Of a DNA stretch of 64,000 nt, positions 36,964 to 46,477 are shown one piece after another. The stretch covers positions 992,001 through 1,056,000 of the forward strand of contig NZ_JQMW01000009.1 in NCBI RefSeq assembly GCF_000744935.1, in the 5' to 3' direction. How positions within the stretch are numbered: the stretch's first letter is position 1; each line of letters starts with the position of its first letter. This DNA comes from Clostridium sp. KNHs214. Its GTDB lineage: Bacteria > Bacillota > Clostridia > Clostridiales > Clostridiaceae. The notes under the pieces are model-generated. The model was not told where the DNA came from. It saw only the letters and a list, made by a program, of their open reading frames with translations, and ran no database searches. The translations under genes were made by a program, and so were the position numbers.

Positions 36964-37851
36964 CTACTTGCTTCCCATATAAGTTCGTTCTATGGCCTTT
37001 CCTACTATTCTTGCTAAAATATTAAACAATAAAACCATAGTTATAAGTACTGCTGATGCTCTACTAGCTATCTGTGCTGCATCTGGAACCATTCCTTCCG
37101 AATTTAGTTTCCAAATATGTACAGATAGAGTTTCCGCTGGTCTAAAAATATTAAATGGAGAATTTGAAGTAAATATATTACCTAATGAAAAATCTAAAGG
37201 TGGTGCACTCATACCAGCTGTATATAAAAGAGCTGCAGCTTCTCCAAATATCCTGCCAGATGCAAGAATAATTCCTGTAAGTATTTGAGGTAATACAGCT
37301 GGTAAAATTATTTTCCAAATAGTTTGAAATTTGGTTGCTCCTAACCCTAAGCTTCCTTCCTTAACACCTTTAGATACTGATTTTATAGCATTCTCACTAA
37401 CTCTAGTAAGAGCAGGTAAATTTAATATAGATACTGCTAATGCCCCTGAAAAAAGGGTGAATCCCCAGTTAGTTAAATTAACAAATACTAAAAGTCCAAA
37501 TAACCCTACCACTATAGATGGTAGTGAAGCCATAGTTTCTATACTTATTCTTATTATGTTTAGAAACTTACCTTCTCTGCCATATTCAGCTAAATATATT
37601 CCTGCACCAACACCTAAAGGTACACTTATTAAAAGTGCTATAATGAGCATATAAAAAGAATTAAAAAGCTGGACCCCTATACCTCCTCCTGAACCCACTC
37701 TTTTCTCCTTGCCAAATAAAAAACTAAATTTTAAAAAACCATTACCTTTATATAGTATATAACCTATTAACCCTACTAATATCAGCACTACTATAGCTGA
37801 TATAAAGTATAATATACCAGTCCATGCTCTGTCTTTAGTCTTAGCGTTCAC
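36964..37851 (-). CDS. pstA: phosphate ABC transporter permease PstA
   Basis: 295 residues with six hydrophobic segments and the EAA-like loop ([27 protein letters not shown], near 180) that docks PstB. Start GTG at 37851 is chosen because AGGAG lies 8 bases upstream; a GTG three codons earlier has no room for a site. It overlaps the pstC end by 11 bases. Confidence 0.95.
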   Translation of the reverse strand: MNAKTKDRAWTGILYFISAIVVLILVGLIGYILYKGNGFLKFSFLFGKEKRVGSGGGIGVQLFNSFYMLIIALLISVPLGVGAGIYLAEYGREGKFLNIIRISIETMASLPSIVVGLFGLLVFVNLTNWGFTLFSGALAVSILNLPALTRVSENAIKSVSKGVKEGSLGLGATKFQTIWKIILPAVLPQILTGIILASGRIFGEAAALLYTAGMSAPPLDFSLGNIFTSNSPFNIFRPAETLSVHIWKLNSEGMVPDAAQIASRASAVLITMVLLFNILARIVGKAIERTYMGSK

Positions 37852-38740
37852 TTCTCCCACTCCTTCTACCTATTAATTTAGTAAGTAATATAAATAAAAA
37901 CGAAATAAGAAGTAATAGTAGTGCTAGACTCCAAAGGGCATCATTCCATGCAGTACCTGTTAATGTATTTGCCATATCCATAGTCAAAATGCTTGTAAGG
38001 GTACTAGTAGGTTTTAGAAATCCATTAGGCATTTTAACCGCGTTTCCTATTACCATTTGTACGGCTAATGCTTCACCAAAAGCCCTAGCAAGCCCTAATA
38101 CTATCCCAGTCATTATTCCACTTTTACAAGCAGGAACTATGGTTTTTGTTATTGTTTGCCATCTAGTTGCTCCTAAACCATAAGAAGCTTCCAAATACTC
38201 CATGGGAACAGTATTTAGTGAGTCATAAGCTATACTTGTTATAGTTGGCAAAATCATTATGCTAAGCACAATTATTCCTGCCAAAAGACTAAATCCTATG
38301 CCTCCAAAAGCATTTTTTATAAATGGCACAAGCAAACTAATACCAACCCATCCATATACTACAGAGGGTATTCCCACAAACAATTCCATTGCTGGTTGTA
38401 ACACTTTTTTGCCGAAATATGGAGAAATATATTTCATAAATATTGCTACTGCTAAACCTGTAGGAGTACTTAAAATTACAGCTCCTATGGACACTATTAT
38501 TGAACCAACTATAAATATAGCTGTTCCAAAATAAGGTGTAGTAGCATCTGGCATCCATTTAGTTGAAAATAAGAAATCTTTTAAAGGATAATGATGCACT
38601 GTAAATATTCTAATCCCTTTACTGCCAATAAAAAATATTATGGATAAAGTCAATACTACTATTAAAATACCGCAGAAGGTTACAAACCCTCTGCCTATAT
38701 ATTCATTTTTAAAGTTATTAAAATTCACTTTATTTTTCAT
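37841..38740 (-). CDS. pstC: phosphate ABC transporter permease PstC
   Basis: 299 residues with six hydrophobic segments. The EAA-like loop (EASYGLGATRWQTITKTIVPACKSGIM) and the PSVVYGWVG motif are visible. The start at 38740 (MKNKVNFNNF) is supported by GAGGT; the open frame extends 34 codons upstream with no conservation or site. Followed by pstA with overlap. Confidence 0.95.
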   Translation of the reverse strand: MKNKVNFNNFKNEYIGRGFVTFCGILIVVLTLSIIFFIGSKGIRIFTVHHYPLKDFLFSTKWMPDATTPYFGTAIFIVGSIIVSIGAVILSTPTGLAVAIFMKYISPYFGKKVLQPAMELFVGIPSVVYGWVGISLLVPFIKNAFGGIGFSLLAGIIVLSIMILPTITSIAYDSLNTVPMEYLEASYGLGATRWQTITKTIVPACKSGIMTGIVLGLARAFGEALAVQMVIGNAVKMPNGFLKPTSTLTSILTMDMANTLTGTAWNDALWSLALLLLLISFLFILLTKLIGRRSGRSER

Positions 38741-38846
38741 ATTTATATACCTCAACTGATCTTGTAATTTAAAATATCCAATAAATATCTTATTTCTAAA
38801 TAAAAAACAGATGATTAGTTTAAACTTAAAACACCATTTCATTCCA

Positions 38847-39734
38847 TTACTTTTTTATTTCATCTACAGGTATATATCCCATTTTCTTTATTAAATTCTT
38901 ATTTTCTTCACTTATCATATAATCTAAAAATGCTTTAGTTAATCCCTTAGGTTCACCTTTGGTATACATATGTTCATAGGACCAGAATTTATAGCTGCTA
39001 TTTATTATATTTTCTTCTGTGGGTTCTACACCATTTATATTTATTATATTTAAATCTTTTTTAACATCCTCACTTATATAAGATAATGCAAGATAACTTA
39101 TAGCCCCTTTCGTTTGCTTAATAGCTGCTCTAACATTTCCGCTTGAATCTTGTGTTGTACCCAGTCCTTCTTTCTCAGCATTACCTCCCATTATGGTATC
39201 CACAAATGTAGCTCTAGTTCCAGAGGATTTTCCTCTATTAATTATATTGATTTGCTTATCTTCTCCACCTAATTGCTTCCAATTGTTAATCTTACCTGTA
39301 AATATATCTGAAATTTGCTCTTTAGTAAGAGTTTTGATATTTACATCTTTACTTACTACCATGGCAAATCCTATAGCACATACTTTGTGATCTACTAATT
39401 CCTTTGCTAATTTTTTATCTTTAATCTTTTTTTCTGCTACCACATCAGAATTTCCTATCTGTACATTTCCAGAAGCTACTTGATTTATGCCAGCTCCACT
39501 TCCTCCACCTTGAACATTTATTCTAGACTTTGGATTTTTAGTTAAAAACTTTGCAGCTACTTCCTCTACTAGTGGTTGAAGCGCAGAAGATCCTAGTGCT
39601 GTTATTGTACCTGATAATTCTGTAGTACTTCCATTTGCATCTTTTTTGCCTTTATTTCCGCAACCTACAAAAACAGTTCCAATCATAGTAATAGTTAAAA
39701 ATAATAATACTTTTTTTAATTTTCTATTTTTCAT
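38847..39734 (-). CDS. pstS: phosphate-binding lipoprotein PstS
   Basis: 295 residues. A lipoprotein signal (VLLFLTITMIGTVFVGCGN, lipobox Cys near 25) precedes the mature protein GTITALGSSALQPLVEEVA, INVQGGGSGAGINQVASG and the phosphate loop NRGKSSGTRATFVDTIM. The start at 39734 places AGGAGG 7 bases away; an ATG two codons earlier is only one base from the site. First gene of pst, under the Pho-box promoter. Confidence 0.96.
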   Translation of the reverse strand: MKNRKLKKVLLFLTITMIGTVFVGCGNKGKKDANGSTTELSGTITALGSSALQPLVEEVAAKFLTKNPKSRINVQGGGSGAGINQVASGNVQIGNSDVVAEKKIKDKKLAKELVDHKVCAIGFAMVVSKDVNIKTLTKEQISDIFTGKINNWKQLGGEDKQINIINRGKSSGTRATFVDTIMGGNAEKEGLGTTQDSSGNVRAAIKQTKGAISYLALSYISEDVKKDLNIININGVEPTEENIINSSYKFWSYEHMYTKGEPKGLTKAFLDYMISEENKNLIKKMGYIPVDEIKK

Positions 39735-39797
39735 TTTCATACCTCCTCATAGAATAACCTTACATTATTTATAATATACCTTTTAGGTTAAGAAATT

Positions 39798-39845
39798 ATT
39801 ATAGTCATGTTAAGTAAAGTTCACTACAAGTTAAATAAAATTAAC
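39798..39845 (-). promoter_or_regulatory. Pho-box promoter of pstS
   Basis: On the minus strand four contiguous 11-base units read GTTAATTTTAT, TTAACTTGTAG, TGAACTTTACT and TAACATGACTA (39845 down to 39802), close to the TTAACA-type direct repeats bound by PhoP in Firmicutes. A TATAAT -10 (39798-39803) abuts them, and no separate -35 is needed in PhoP-activated promoters. This lies about 60 bases before pstS. Confidence 0.75.
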
Positions 39846-39873
39846 ACAAGAAGAAAATTAAGAATCAAATTAC

Positions 39874-39931
39874 AAAAGGAACCTTCCCATTAACGATTCA
39901 GCTTTAACCGTTAATGGGACAGTTCCTTTTT
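39874..39931. terminator. terminator between phoR and pstS
   Basis: Arms AAAAGGAAC...CCCATTAACG and CGTTAATGGG...GTTCCTTTT pair over about 20 bases with one internal mismatch. It follows the PhoR stop. Confidence 0.85.
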
Positions 39932-39938
39932 TACCATT

Positions 39939-41648
39939 TTATTTTTCATTTTCACCATAAGGTAGCGTAACTGTAAATTTACTTCCTTTACCAACTACAC
40001 TTTCTACCTCTATATTTCCATTCATGCTTAATACTATATGTTTTACAATAGCCAATCCTAATCCAGTACCTCCCGCACTTCTAGATCTGGCTTTATCAAC
40101 CCTATAAAATCTTTCGAAAAGTCTTGGAATGTGTTCTTGTGATATGCCTACTCCAGTATCCTTAATACATATCTTTATATTATATTTACACTCTTCAGTT
40201 ATTATATAAACTGAATCTCCTTTTTCAGAGTACTTTATGGCGTTATCAACTAAGTTTATTATCATTTGTTTGAATCTATCTACATTACCATATATAATTG
40301 GCACTGAATCTCCCAGAATATACATATCTATTCCTTTATCTTCAGCAGTGTTTTTCATTAAGTTATATATGTCTAATATTATTTTATTTACATCCATAAT
40401 TTCTTTTGTAACTTCTTTTGCTTTTTCTATATCAGAAAGTGCCATTATATCACTTATAAGTCTTGTGAGTCTTTCTGCCTCATCATTTATTATATTTAAA
40501 AACTTCTCCCTAGTTTCAGAATCCTCTACTTCCTTTAATGTTTCTGCAAATCCTCTTATAGAGGTGAGAGGAGTTTTAAGTTCATGAGATACATTAGCTA
40601 CAAATTCACTTCTAACATTCTCTAGTTTTTTTATATCTGTTATATCCTGAAGTACTGCAACTCTGCCAATATACTCACTTCTATTTACTACATCTGCAGT
40701 TTTTATTCTTAAAATTCTTTCACAGGGCCGTACTGTCTTTATCTCACAATACTGATCATTATTTCTCTTGAATATATTTTCCATATCATGATTTTTTATA
40801 CCCTCTATTAAGTTCTTACCTACTACATTTCCCGATACCCCAAAAATTTTCTCTGCGTAAGGATTGATCATTATTATTTTAAAAGTTCTATCTATAGCTA
40901 TTACTCCGCTATCCATACTTTTTAGTATAGCTTCTAATCTGGTTTGTTTATCTACTGAATCATTAATTGTCTCTTGAAGTTTAGATGCCATTTTATTAAA
41001 GCTCTTACCTAACTGTCCTATTTCATCTGATGAATTCACATTAACTCTTCGTTCTAATTCACCTTTGGCTATTCTAGAAGTAGTAAATTCTAAATCTTTT
41101 ACTGGCTTAATTATTATATATGAGATTCTATTTGCAAAAACAATTATAATCAAAAACACAAATACCATTACTAAAAAATAATATTTTATATAGTCTTCAT
41201 TAAATTTCTGGATAACATGAAAAGACATAGAACTTCTTATTACATTTCCATTTTTAATCCTAGTAGCAAAATATAAAGCCTTTTCATTTGTGGTGCTGCT
41301 TAATCTTAGATCACTTCCTTCACCTTTTTCCATAGCCATTTTTACTTCTTTTCTATTCTTGTGATTTTCTAATTCTGAAGTAACCTTAGAATCATATATT
41401 ATGTTTCCGTTTTTATCCATATAGGTAATTCTAGTATATGTATCTTTAAAATTTTCTATAAAAAATTTTTCTTGATCTTTTATATTATTAGTTTCTATTA
41501 AGTTTTTTATTATGTTATTATTACTTTTCAATTGTTTTCTTATATTAGTCTCATATTGAAGATTTGCAATAGACATAAACAGCATTGTTACAACAACTAA
41601 AGTTGTAACAATAGAAGCACATAAATAGAGCATCATTTTTTTCTTCAT
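39939..41648 (-). CDS. phoR: PhoR-type sensor histidine kinase
   Basis: 569 residues. N-terminal membrane helix, an extracytoplasmic sensor (about 35-160), a second membrane helix (near 165-185), HAMP, a PAS domain (about 240-330), then HisKA with H-box FVANVSHELKTPLTSIRGFAETL and HATPase with N-box NLVDNAIKYS, DTGVGI and GTGLGLAIVKHI. ATG with AGGAGAG. Just after the regulator gene and upstream of pst, so a phosphate-starvation sensor (PhoR) is the likely role; WalK/ResE-type kinases look similar. Confidence 0.9.
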   Translation of the reverse strand: MKKKMMLYLCASIVTTLVVVTMLFMSIANLQYETNIRKQLKSNNNIIKNLIETNNIKDQEKFFIENFKDTYTRITYMDKNGNIIYDSKVTSELENHKNRKEVKMAMEKGEGSDLRLSSTTNEKALYFATRIKNGNVIRSSMSFHVIQKFNEDYIKYYFLVMVFVFLIIIVFANRISYIIIKPVKDLEFTTSRIAKGELERRVNVNSSDEIGQLGKSFNKMASKLQETINDSVDKQTRLEAILKSMDSGVIAIDRTFKIIMINPYAEKIFGVSGNVVGKNLIEGIKNHDMENIFKRNNDQYCEIKTVRPCERILRIKTADVVNRSEYIGRVAVLQDITDIKKLENVRSEFVANVSHELKTPLTSIRGFAETLKEVEDSETREKFLNIINDEAERLTRLISDIMALSDIEKAKEVTKEIMDVNKIILDIYNLMKNTAEDKGIDMYILGDSVPIIYGNVDRFKQMIINLVDNAIKYSEKGDSVYIITEECKYNIKICIKDTGVGISQEHIPRLFERFYRVDKARSRSAGGTGLGLAIVKHIVLSMNGNIEVESVVGKGSKFTVTLPYGENEK

Positions 41649-41650
41649 AT

Positions 41651-42343
41651 CTACTCTCCTAAATTAAATCTATATCCTATACCTCTTATAGTTTGAATAT
41701 ATTTAGGGCTTTTATCATCTTCCTCTACCTTTTTCCTTAAATGTCTAATATGCACATCTACAGTTCTAGTTTCTCCTATGTACTCATATCCCCAAATTTT
41801 ATCTAAAAGTATTTCTCTAGTCATTACTTTTCCTTCATTTTCTATAAGTATTTGCAATAGCTCAAACTCTTTTAATGTTAAATCTATTTCACATCCATTT
41901 TTTAAAACTAAATGTTTTTGAAAATCTACAGAAATATTGCCAAAATAATATACCTTCTCATCCTCTTTTAAATTTACTCTTCTAAGCATGGCCTTTACTC
42001 TAGCAATTAATTCTCTAACAGAAAAAGGTTTTGTTATATAATCATCTGCTCCTAATTCTAATCCCAGTATCTTGTCTATTTCTTCACCTTTAGCTGTAAT
42101 CATTATTATAGGTATATTAGCTGTATTTTTATCTCCTCTAATTTTTTTGCACACATCATATCCATCAATACCTGGAAGCATTACATCTAGTAATATTAAT
42201 TTAGGTATATGCCTTTTAACATATTGTAGAGCTTCATTCCCATCCACTGCACATCCAACCTTATATCCATTTTTCTCTAAATTAAATTTTATCAGCTCTC
42301 TTATATGTTCCTCGTCGTCTACCACTAATATTTTTTCTTCCAT
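41651..42343 (-). CDS. phoP: PhoP-type response regulator
   Basis: 230 residues, OmpR/PhoB family. Receiver domain with acidic pair VVDDEEH, phospho-acceptor Asp in LILLDVMLPGIDGYD near 53, Thr in MITAKG and Lys in YITKPFS; C-terminal winged helix with EFELLQILIENEGKVMTREILLDKIWGYEY and RTVDVHIRHLRKKVE. GGGGG precedes the ATG. It lies 2 bases before phoR and 11 bases after pgeF, so it may also be transcribed from the ylmC-nrdR-pgeF unit. Confidence 0.92.
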   Translation of the reverse strand: MEEKILVVDDEEHIRELIKFNLEKNGYKVGCAVDGNEALQYVKRHIPKLILLDVMLPGIDGYDVCKKIRGDKNTANIPIIMITAKGEEIDKILGLELGADDYITKPFSVRELIARVKAMLRRVNLKEDEKVYYFGNISVDFQKHLVLKNGCEIDLTLKEFELLQILIENEGKVMTREILLDKIWGYEYIGETRTVDVHIRHLRKKVEEDDKSPKYIQTIRGIGYRFNLGE

Positions 42344-42354
42344 ACTGATTCCCC

Positions 42355-43062
42355 CTATTTTTTTAACATTATAAATGAAAACATTCTATTAGAAGTTTTA
42401 TGTCTTCTATAGGAAAACCATTGATTTTCTTCATCACAGAAAGTACATGAATTCAATGTATTTATATTTTCTTCAAGTATACCAGAATTTAAACATTGTT
42501 TTTTAATGCATAGAGTTAAATCCAATTTATCACCACACACCACATCTTCACCATAAACTTCCACATTTTTAAAATTCCTAATTAATTCTTCTCCTACTTT
42601 ATAACAACACTTATTTATATGAGGTCCAATATAAACTACTATATCTTTGCTTTGTATAGAATACTTGTCCATCATATTTTTTATTACGTCACTTAATATG
42701 AAATTATATGTACCCTTCCATCCACTGTGTGCTGCAGCAATTACTTGTCTTTTTTTATCAAAAATAATTATTGGCACACAATCTGCTGTAAAAACACCTA
42801 TGGCTATTGCTTTTCTGTTGGTGATAATTCCATCTCCATCCTGTACTTTTCCATCATAATCAACTATTATATTGCTATGAATTTGATTTAAATAGCCTAC
42901 TTCTTCTGCACTAAACCATTTTTTTAAATTATCAATATTCTCCAAGCCTTCACTAGTATTCTTATTAAAATTTAATCCACCTTTAGCTGTAGAAAAATAC
43001 AAAATCAAATCTTTAAATTCTTCTCCTATAAATTTATGTTCTCCTATATTTTTAACTATCAT
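42355..43062 (-). CDS. pgeF: peptidoglycan editing factor / multicopper-like purine nucleosidase family protein
   Basis: 235-residue YlmD/YfiH-type protein. The metal-binding motifs of the family are present: the pair Asp-Cys in FTADCVPI near 91, His-Ser-Gly-Trp-Lys-Gly-Thr near 108, and HINKCCYKVG near 150. Members have been reported to deaminate/phosphorolyse purine nucleosides and to prevent mis-incorporation in muropeptides. GAGGTG precedes the ATG. Confidence 0.9.
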   Translation of the reverse strand: MIVKNIGEHKFIGEEFKDLILYFSTAKGGLNFNKNTSEGLENIDNLKKWFSAEEVGYLNQIHSNIIVDYDGKVQDGDGIITNRKAIAIGVFTADCVPIIIFDKKRQVIAAAHSGWKGTYNFILSDVIKNMMDKYSIQSKDIVVYIGPHINKCCYKVGEELIRNFKNVEVYGEDVVCGDKLDLTLCIKKQCLNSGILEENINTLNSCTFCDEENQWFSYRRHKTSNRMFSFIMLKK

Positions 43063-43105
43063 ATGTCACCTCATAAGAAATTTTACTCCACTTTAAAAAT
43101 AAAAC

Positions 43106-43561
43106 TTATTTATTACACATTAAATTTTTTATTTCCTCCATAAAAGTATTAATGTCTTTAAACTGTCTGTATACAGATGCAAATCGTACATATGATACTT
43201 CATCTACATCTTTTAATTTTTTCATAATAATTTCACCGATTAAATCCGACTTAACTTCTGTAATCATTTCATTACTTAAAACCTTTTCCACTTCATCTGC
43301 TATTTCCTCTATTTGCGCTCTTGAAACCGGTCTCTTTTGAGAAGCTTTAATAAGCCCCGCTATTATTTTGGATTTATCAAAATATTCTCTGCTAGAGTCC
43401 TTTTTTATAACTAAAATAGGAATATCTTCTATCTTCTCATAAGTAGTATATCTTTTGCTACAATTTAAACATTCTCTTCTTCTTCTTATGGCTGTATTAT
43501 CATCAGTGGATCTTGAATCTACTACTTTACTTTCTTCATATCCACAATATGGACACTTCAC
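43106..43561 (-). CDS. nrdR: transcriptional repressor NrdR
   Basis: 151 residues. Zinc ribbon at the N-terminus (CPYCGYEESKVVDSR ... ECLNCSKRYTTYE) followed by an ATP-cone (PILVIKKDSSREYFDKSKI). NrdR represses ribonucleotide reductase genes in response to nucleotide state. Start is GTG with AGGAGGG upstream. Confidence 0.97.
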   Translation of the reverse strand: MKCPYCGYEESKVVDSRSTDDNTAIRRRRECLNCSKRYTTYEKIEDIPILVIKKDSSREYFDKSKIIAGLIKASQKRPVSRAQIEEIADEVEKVLSNEMITEVKSDLIGEIIMKKLKDVDEVSYVRFASVYRQFKDINTFMEEIKNLMCNK

Positions 43562-43623
43562 TATATTACGCCCTCCTTACAATATTATATTAACTATTAT
43601 ACACTATTTTATTAAAAATTCTA

Positions 43624-43872
43624 CTATTCATCCATTAATAAGCCTTTAGGGCTTTGTACTAATATTACATCTACCCCTATTTTACTTATATATTCCCACG
43701 GTATTTCCAAATCTTCGTTCTTACTAAACCATACTCCTTTTTCTCCTGGTAGTATTATAGATACAACTTTATACTCTGAGGTATCTATTTTAAAGTCTTT
43801 TATAAATCCCAATTTAGCTCCAGAATCTATATCTATCACTTCCATCATTTTTAAATTATTAATTGAAAACAT
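43624..43872 (-). CDS. ylmC: YlmC/YmxH family PRC-barrel sporulation protein
   Basis: 82 residues, PRC-barrel-like beta protein: EVIDIDSGAKLGFIKDFKID, ILPGEKGVWFSKNEDLEIPWEYISKIGVDVILV. This pattern is the YlmC/YmxH family, found mostly in spore formers and expressed in sporulation in Bacillus; the role is not established. GGGGGGAG precedes the ATG. Downstream of sigG, as in Bacillus. Confidence 0.85.
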   Translation of the reverse strand: MFSINNLKMMEVIDIDSGAKLGFIKDFKIDTSEYKVVSIILPGEKGVWFSKNEDLEIPWEYISKIGVDVILVQSPKGLLMDE

Positions 43873-43946
43873 ATATTTTCTCCCCCCAAAAATTTAATCT
43901 AATAAATATCTATGTAACCGTTATTAAACATATGCTATAAAAAATA

Positions 43947-44042
43947 GGGCTGTCGCATTAAGAAATTCATATACAATATATTGGTTTGACATTTAATAGC
44001 AAACACAATGTGTTGTAGAATTTATTCTTAGTGCCACAGCCT
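43947..44042. mobile_element. MITE-like inverted-repeat element behind sigG
   Basis: The left end GGGCTGTCGCATTAAGAA (43947 on) is the near-inverse of the right end TTCTTAGTGCCACAGCCTC (to about 44043). The match is 13 of the first 17 bases and continues imperfectly (AATTC, ACAA, GTTTG) to a centre near 43995. Size ~97 bp, no coding capacity. The GGCTGT(C/G)GCA terminus resembles ends of some transposase families, but no target duplication is obvious. It starts 8 bases from the sigG stop and could also act as terminator. Confidence 0.6.
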
Positions 44043-44050
44043 CATAAATA

Positions 44051-44824
44051 TTATATGTATTTTCTCATATGCTTAAGAGCGGTTTTTTCTAACCTAGAAA
44101 CTTGCGCTTGAGAAATTCCTATCTCCTCAGCTACTTCCATTTGAGTTCTCCCTTGAAAAAATCTAAGAGACAATATAAGTTTTTCTCTTCCATTTAACTT
44201 TTTCATAGCTTCCTTTATAGATATATTCTCAAGCCAATTTTCATCATAATTCTTATTGTCGCTTATTTGGTCCATTACATATATAGCATCTCCACCATCA
44301 TGATATATGGGTTCAAATAATGACACTGGGTCTTGAATAGCGTCTAATGCAAATACCACCTCTTCTCTTGGCATCTCCAATTCCTTAGCTATTTCAGATA
44401 TAGTAGGTTCCTTATTATTTTTAGCAATTAATCTATCTCTTACCTGTAGAGCTTTATATGCAATATCTCTTAAGGACCTGCTTACCCTTATAGAATTATT
44501 ATCTCTTAAATATCTTCTTATCTCTCCAATTATCATAGGGACTGCATAAGTTGAAAATTTAACATTTTGACTTAAATCAAAATTATCTATAGCTTTTATA
44601 AGCCCTATACATCCAACTTGAAATAAATCATCTGCATTTTCCCCTCTATTGTTAAATCTTTGGATAACACTTAAGACCAAACGCAAATTTCCCTTAATAA
44701 ATTTTTCTCTATACTCATTATCACCATCTTTCATTTTAATAAGCATTTTTTTCATTTCTTTTTCTTTAAGTACGGGTAATTTTGCTGTGTTTACTCCACA
44801 TATTTCTACTTTGTTTACCATCAT
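44051..44824 (-). CDS. sigG: RNA polymerase sporulation sigma factor SigG
   Basis: Forespore late sigma factor, 257 residues. Regions 2 (NLRLVLSVIQRF and DDLFQVGCIGLIKAIDNFD) and 4 (GRTQMEVAEEIGISQAQVSRLEKTALKHM) are complete, and the N-terminal VEICGVNTAKLPVL is typical of SigG. AGGGGCGAG precedes the ATG. It follows sigE by 74 bases, the Bacillus spoIIGA-sigE-sigG order; own promoter expected in the gap. Confidence 0.97.
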   Translation of the reverse strand: MMVNKVEICGVNTAKLPVLKEKEMKKMLIKMKDGDNEYREKFIKGNLRLVLSVIQRFNNRGENADDLFQVGCIGLIKAIDNFDLSQNVKFSTYAVPMIIGEIRRYLRDNNSIRVSRSLRDIAYKALQVRDRLIAKNNKEPTISEIAKELEMPREEVVFALDAIQDPVSLFEPIYHDGGDAIYVMDQISDNKNYDENWLENISIKEAMKKLNGREKLILSLRFFQGRTQMEVAEEIGISQAQVSRLEKTALKHMRKYI

Positions 44825-44898
44825 AATCTTCTCGCCCCTTTATTGTACTCGCATTTTAATTATTTCCTCAAGGAACGATTTTTATACTAATAGACAAA

Positions 44899-45606
44899 CT
44901 ATAACATTCTACTAATTTCTTTTTTTAATTTTTTAATTATCCGCTTCTCCAATCTTGATATATAAGATTGAGATATTCCAAGAAAATCCGCTACCTCTTT
45001 TTGAGTTCTCTCCTTTTTCCCATTTAATCCAAATCTCATCTTAACTATTTCTTTTTCTCTGCTATTTAGTTTTTTCATTGCTAAAATCAATAGCTGTTTA
45101 TCTATTTCTTCTTCAATAAGCTCATATACTTCATCACTATCAGAACCCAATATATCTGATAAGAGCAATTCATTTCCATCCCAATCAATATTCAAGGGTT
45201 CATAAAAAGATATTTCTGCCTTAACTTTGCTATTGCGCCTTAAATACATTAATATTTCATTTTCTATACATCTAGATGCATAAGTGGCTAGTTTTATATT
45301 TTTCCCTGGGTCAAAAGTATTTACTGCTTTTATAAGCCCTATAGTGCCCACAGATATTAAATCCTCGATATTTATTCCTGTGTTTTCAAATTTTCTTGCA
45401 ATATAAACAACCAGTCTTAAATTCCTTTCAATAAGTGTACTTCTAACACTTTCATCGCCTAATATTAATTTATTTACAAGTCCATCTTCTTCTTCTTTAG
45501 TAAGTGGAGGAGGAAGAGCATCACTTCCTCCTATGTAATACACTTTTTTTATAAATATCTTAAACTTACTTAGTAAATGATTTAATAATATTTTTATTTT
45601 AAACAT
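44899..45606 (-). CDS. sigE: RNA polymerase sporulation sigma factor SigE (pro-SigE)
   Basis: Early mother-cell sigma factor, 235 residues. The hydrophobic/basic N-terminal prosequence ([25 protein letters not shown]) precedes [11 protein letters not shown], the region cleaved by SpoIIGA. Region 2 ([16 protein letters not shown] ... [15 protein letters not shown]) and region 4 ([25 protein letters not shown]) are intact. ATG with GGGGGG upstream, 12 bases after spoIIGA. Confidence 0.97.
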   Translation of the reverse strand: MFKIKILLNHLLSKFKIFIKKVYYIGGSDALPPPLTKEEEDGLVNKLILGDESVRSTLIERNLRLVVYIARKFENTGINIEDLISVGTIGLIKAVNTFDPGKNIKLATYASRCIENEILMYLRRNSKVKAEISFYEPLNIDWDGNELLLSDILGSDSDEVYELIEEEIDKQLLILAMKKLNSREKEIVKMRFGLNGKKERTQKEVADFLGISQSYISRLEKRIIKKLKKEISRML

Positions 45607-45618
45607 AATAACCCCCCA

Positions 45619-46425
45619 TTACTCAAATATTCCTCTTGATAATAAAGCATTATAATCATTATCCTTACTTAATTTAGTATCACACAAAGCAATAATAACT
45701 TGTTTTTTCTCTTCTTTAAAATCTTCCTTATAAATATTGATGTATGCAGGTTTAAAAGCCTCCATTCTCCCACATTGTCCATTTACTGCTTTATAAGTTA
45801 TATAAAGCTTATCTTTGCACTGCTTAATGTTAGGAAGTTGGTTCTTCTCCACTATTATTACTGGCAAATTTGTAACTGGTTCTCTAAGCTCATTTCCTGT
45901 ATCTAAAAAAGCCTTTATTAATTTATTATATTTATCCGTAACAATCTCCACATTGTATACTAAAGTTTTTAAAAGTTTTCTATCTCTAATGTATACAACC
46001 ATCCTATTTATAAAAATATATATTATCATAGAACACAAAATTAATTTTTTATAAGAAAAGCCTTCTAAAAAAACATCACCCATATTTAATATTTCTTTAT
46101 TATTTAATTGAGAAAATAAACATATCCCTGCTAAAAGCATTGAATAGGAAATGAAAACTGCCAACGCTTTTAAATAAAATTTAAAGGATTTACTTTTATA
46201 AGCTATTATTATCATTGCAAAAGCTACAAGTAATTTCATTGGTAACAAACTTAAAAAATTAAATTTGAAGTATAAAAGAATAACTACATAAAAAGCTCCT
46301 AAAAAGGATGAAATTATTATATTTCTAAAATTAATTCTCGCCTTCACTGTTGATGCTGTTATATATAAAAAAAACATATTTATTATGAAATTTTCTATAA
46401 ATACTACATCTACATATATAATCAA
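45619..46425 (-). CDS. spoIIGA: pro-SigE processing aspartic peptidase SpoIIGA
   Basis: About 268 residues. Five hydrophobic segments in the N-terminal half, then a cytosolic peptidase domain with the aspartic site DTGNELREP near 185. The start is most likely TTG at 46425 (protein begins IIYVDVVFIENF, as in Bacillus MKIYLDV), with AGGGGTG 6 bases upstream; a GTG three codons earlier abuts this site. It cleaves the SigE prosequence after forespore signalling. Confidence 0.95.
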   Translation of the reverse strand: MIIYVDVVFIENFIINMFFLYITASTVKARINFRNIIISSFLGAFYVVILLYFKFNFLSLLPMKLLVAFAMIIIAYKSKSFKFYLKALAVFISYSMLLAGICLFSQLNNKEILNMGDVFLEGFSYKKLILCSMIIYIFINRMVVYIRDRKLLKTLVYNVEIVTDKYNKLIKAFLDTGNELREPVTNLPVIIVEKNQLPNIKQCKDKLYITYKAVNGQCGRMEAFKPAYINIYKEDFKEEKKQVIIALCDTKLSKDNDYNALLSRGIFE

Positions 46426-46444
46426 ATCTAACACCCCTAAACAT

Positions 46445-46477
46445 ATTATATATGTTTATGAATTAAAAATTTGTCAT
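46445..46477 (-). promoter_or_regulatory. spoIIG-type promoter with long spacing and Spo0A-like box
   Basis: Minus strand ATGACA (46472-46477) and TATAAT (46445-46450) are 21 bases apart. This unusual gap recalls the 22-base spacing of the Bacillus spoIIG promoter, which needs Spo0A. TTTGTCATT at 46470-46478 on the plus strand resembles a 0A box (TTTGTCGAA), and TATCGAA (minus, 46513-46519) is a second candidate (6 of 7). The promoter gives a 5' UTR of only about a dozen bases holding the ribosome site. Confidence 0.6.

Noticed and set aside
37331-37654. 107-codon plus-strand frame in pstA
   Set aside because: Antisense of the conserved EAA region of PstA.
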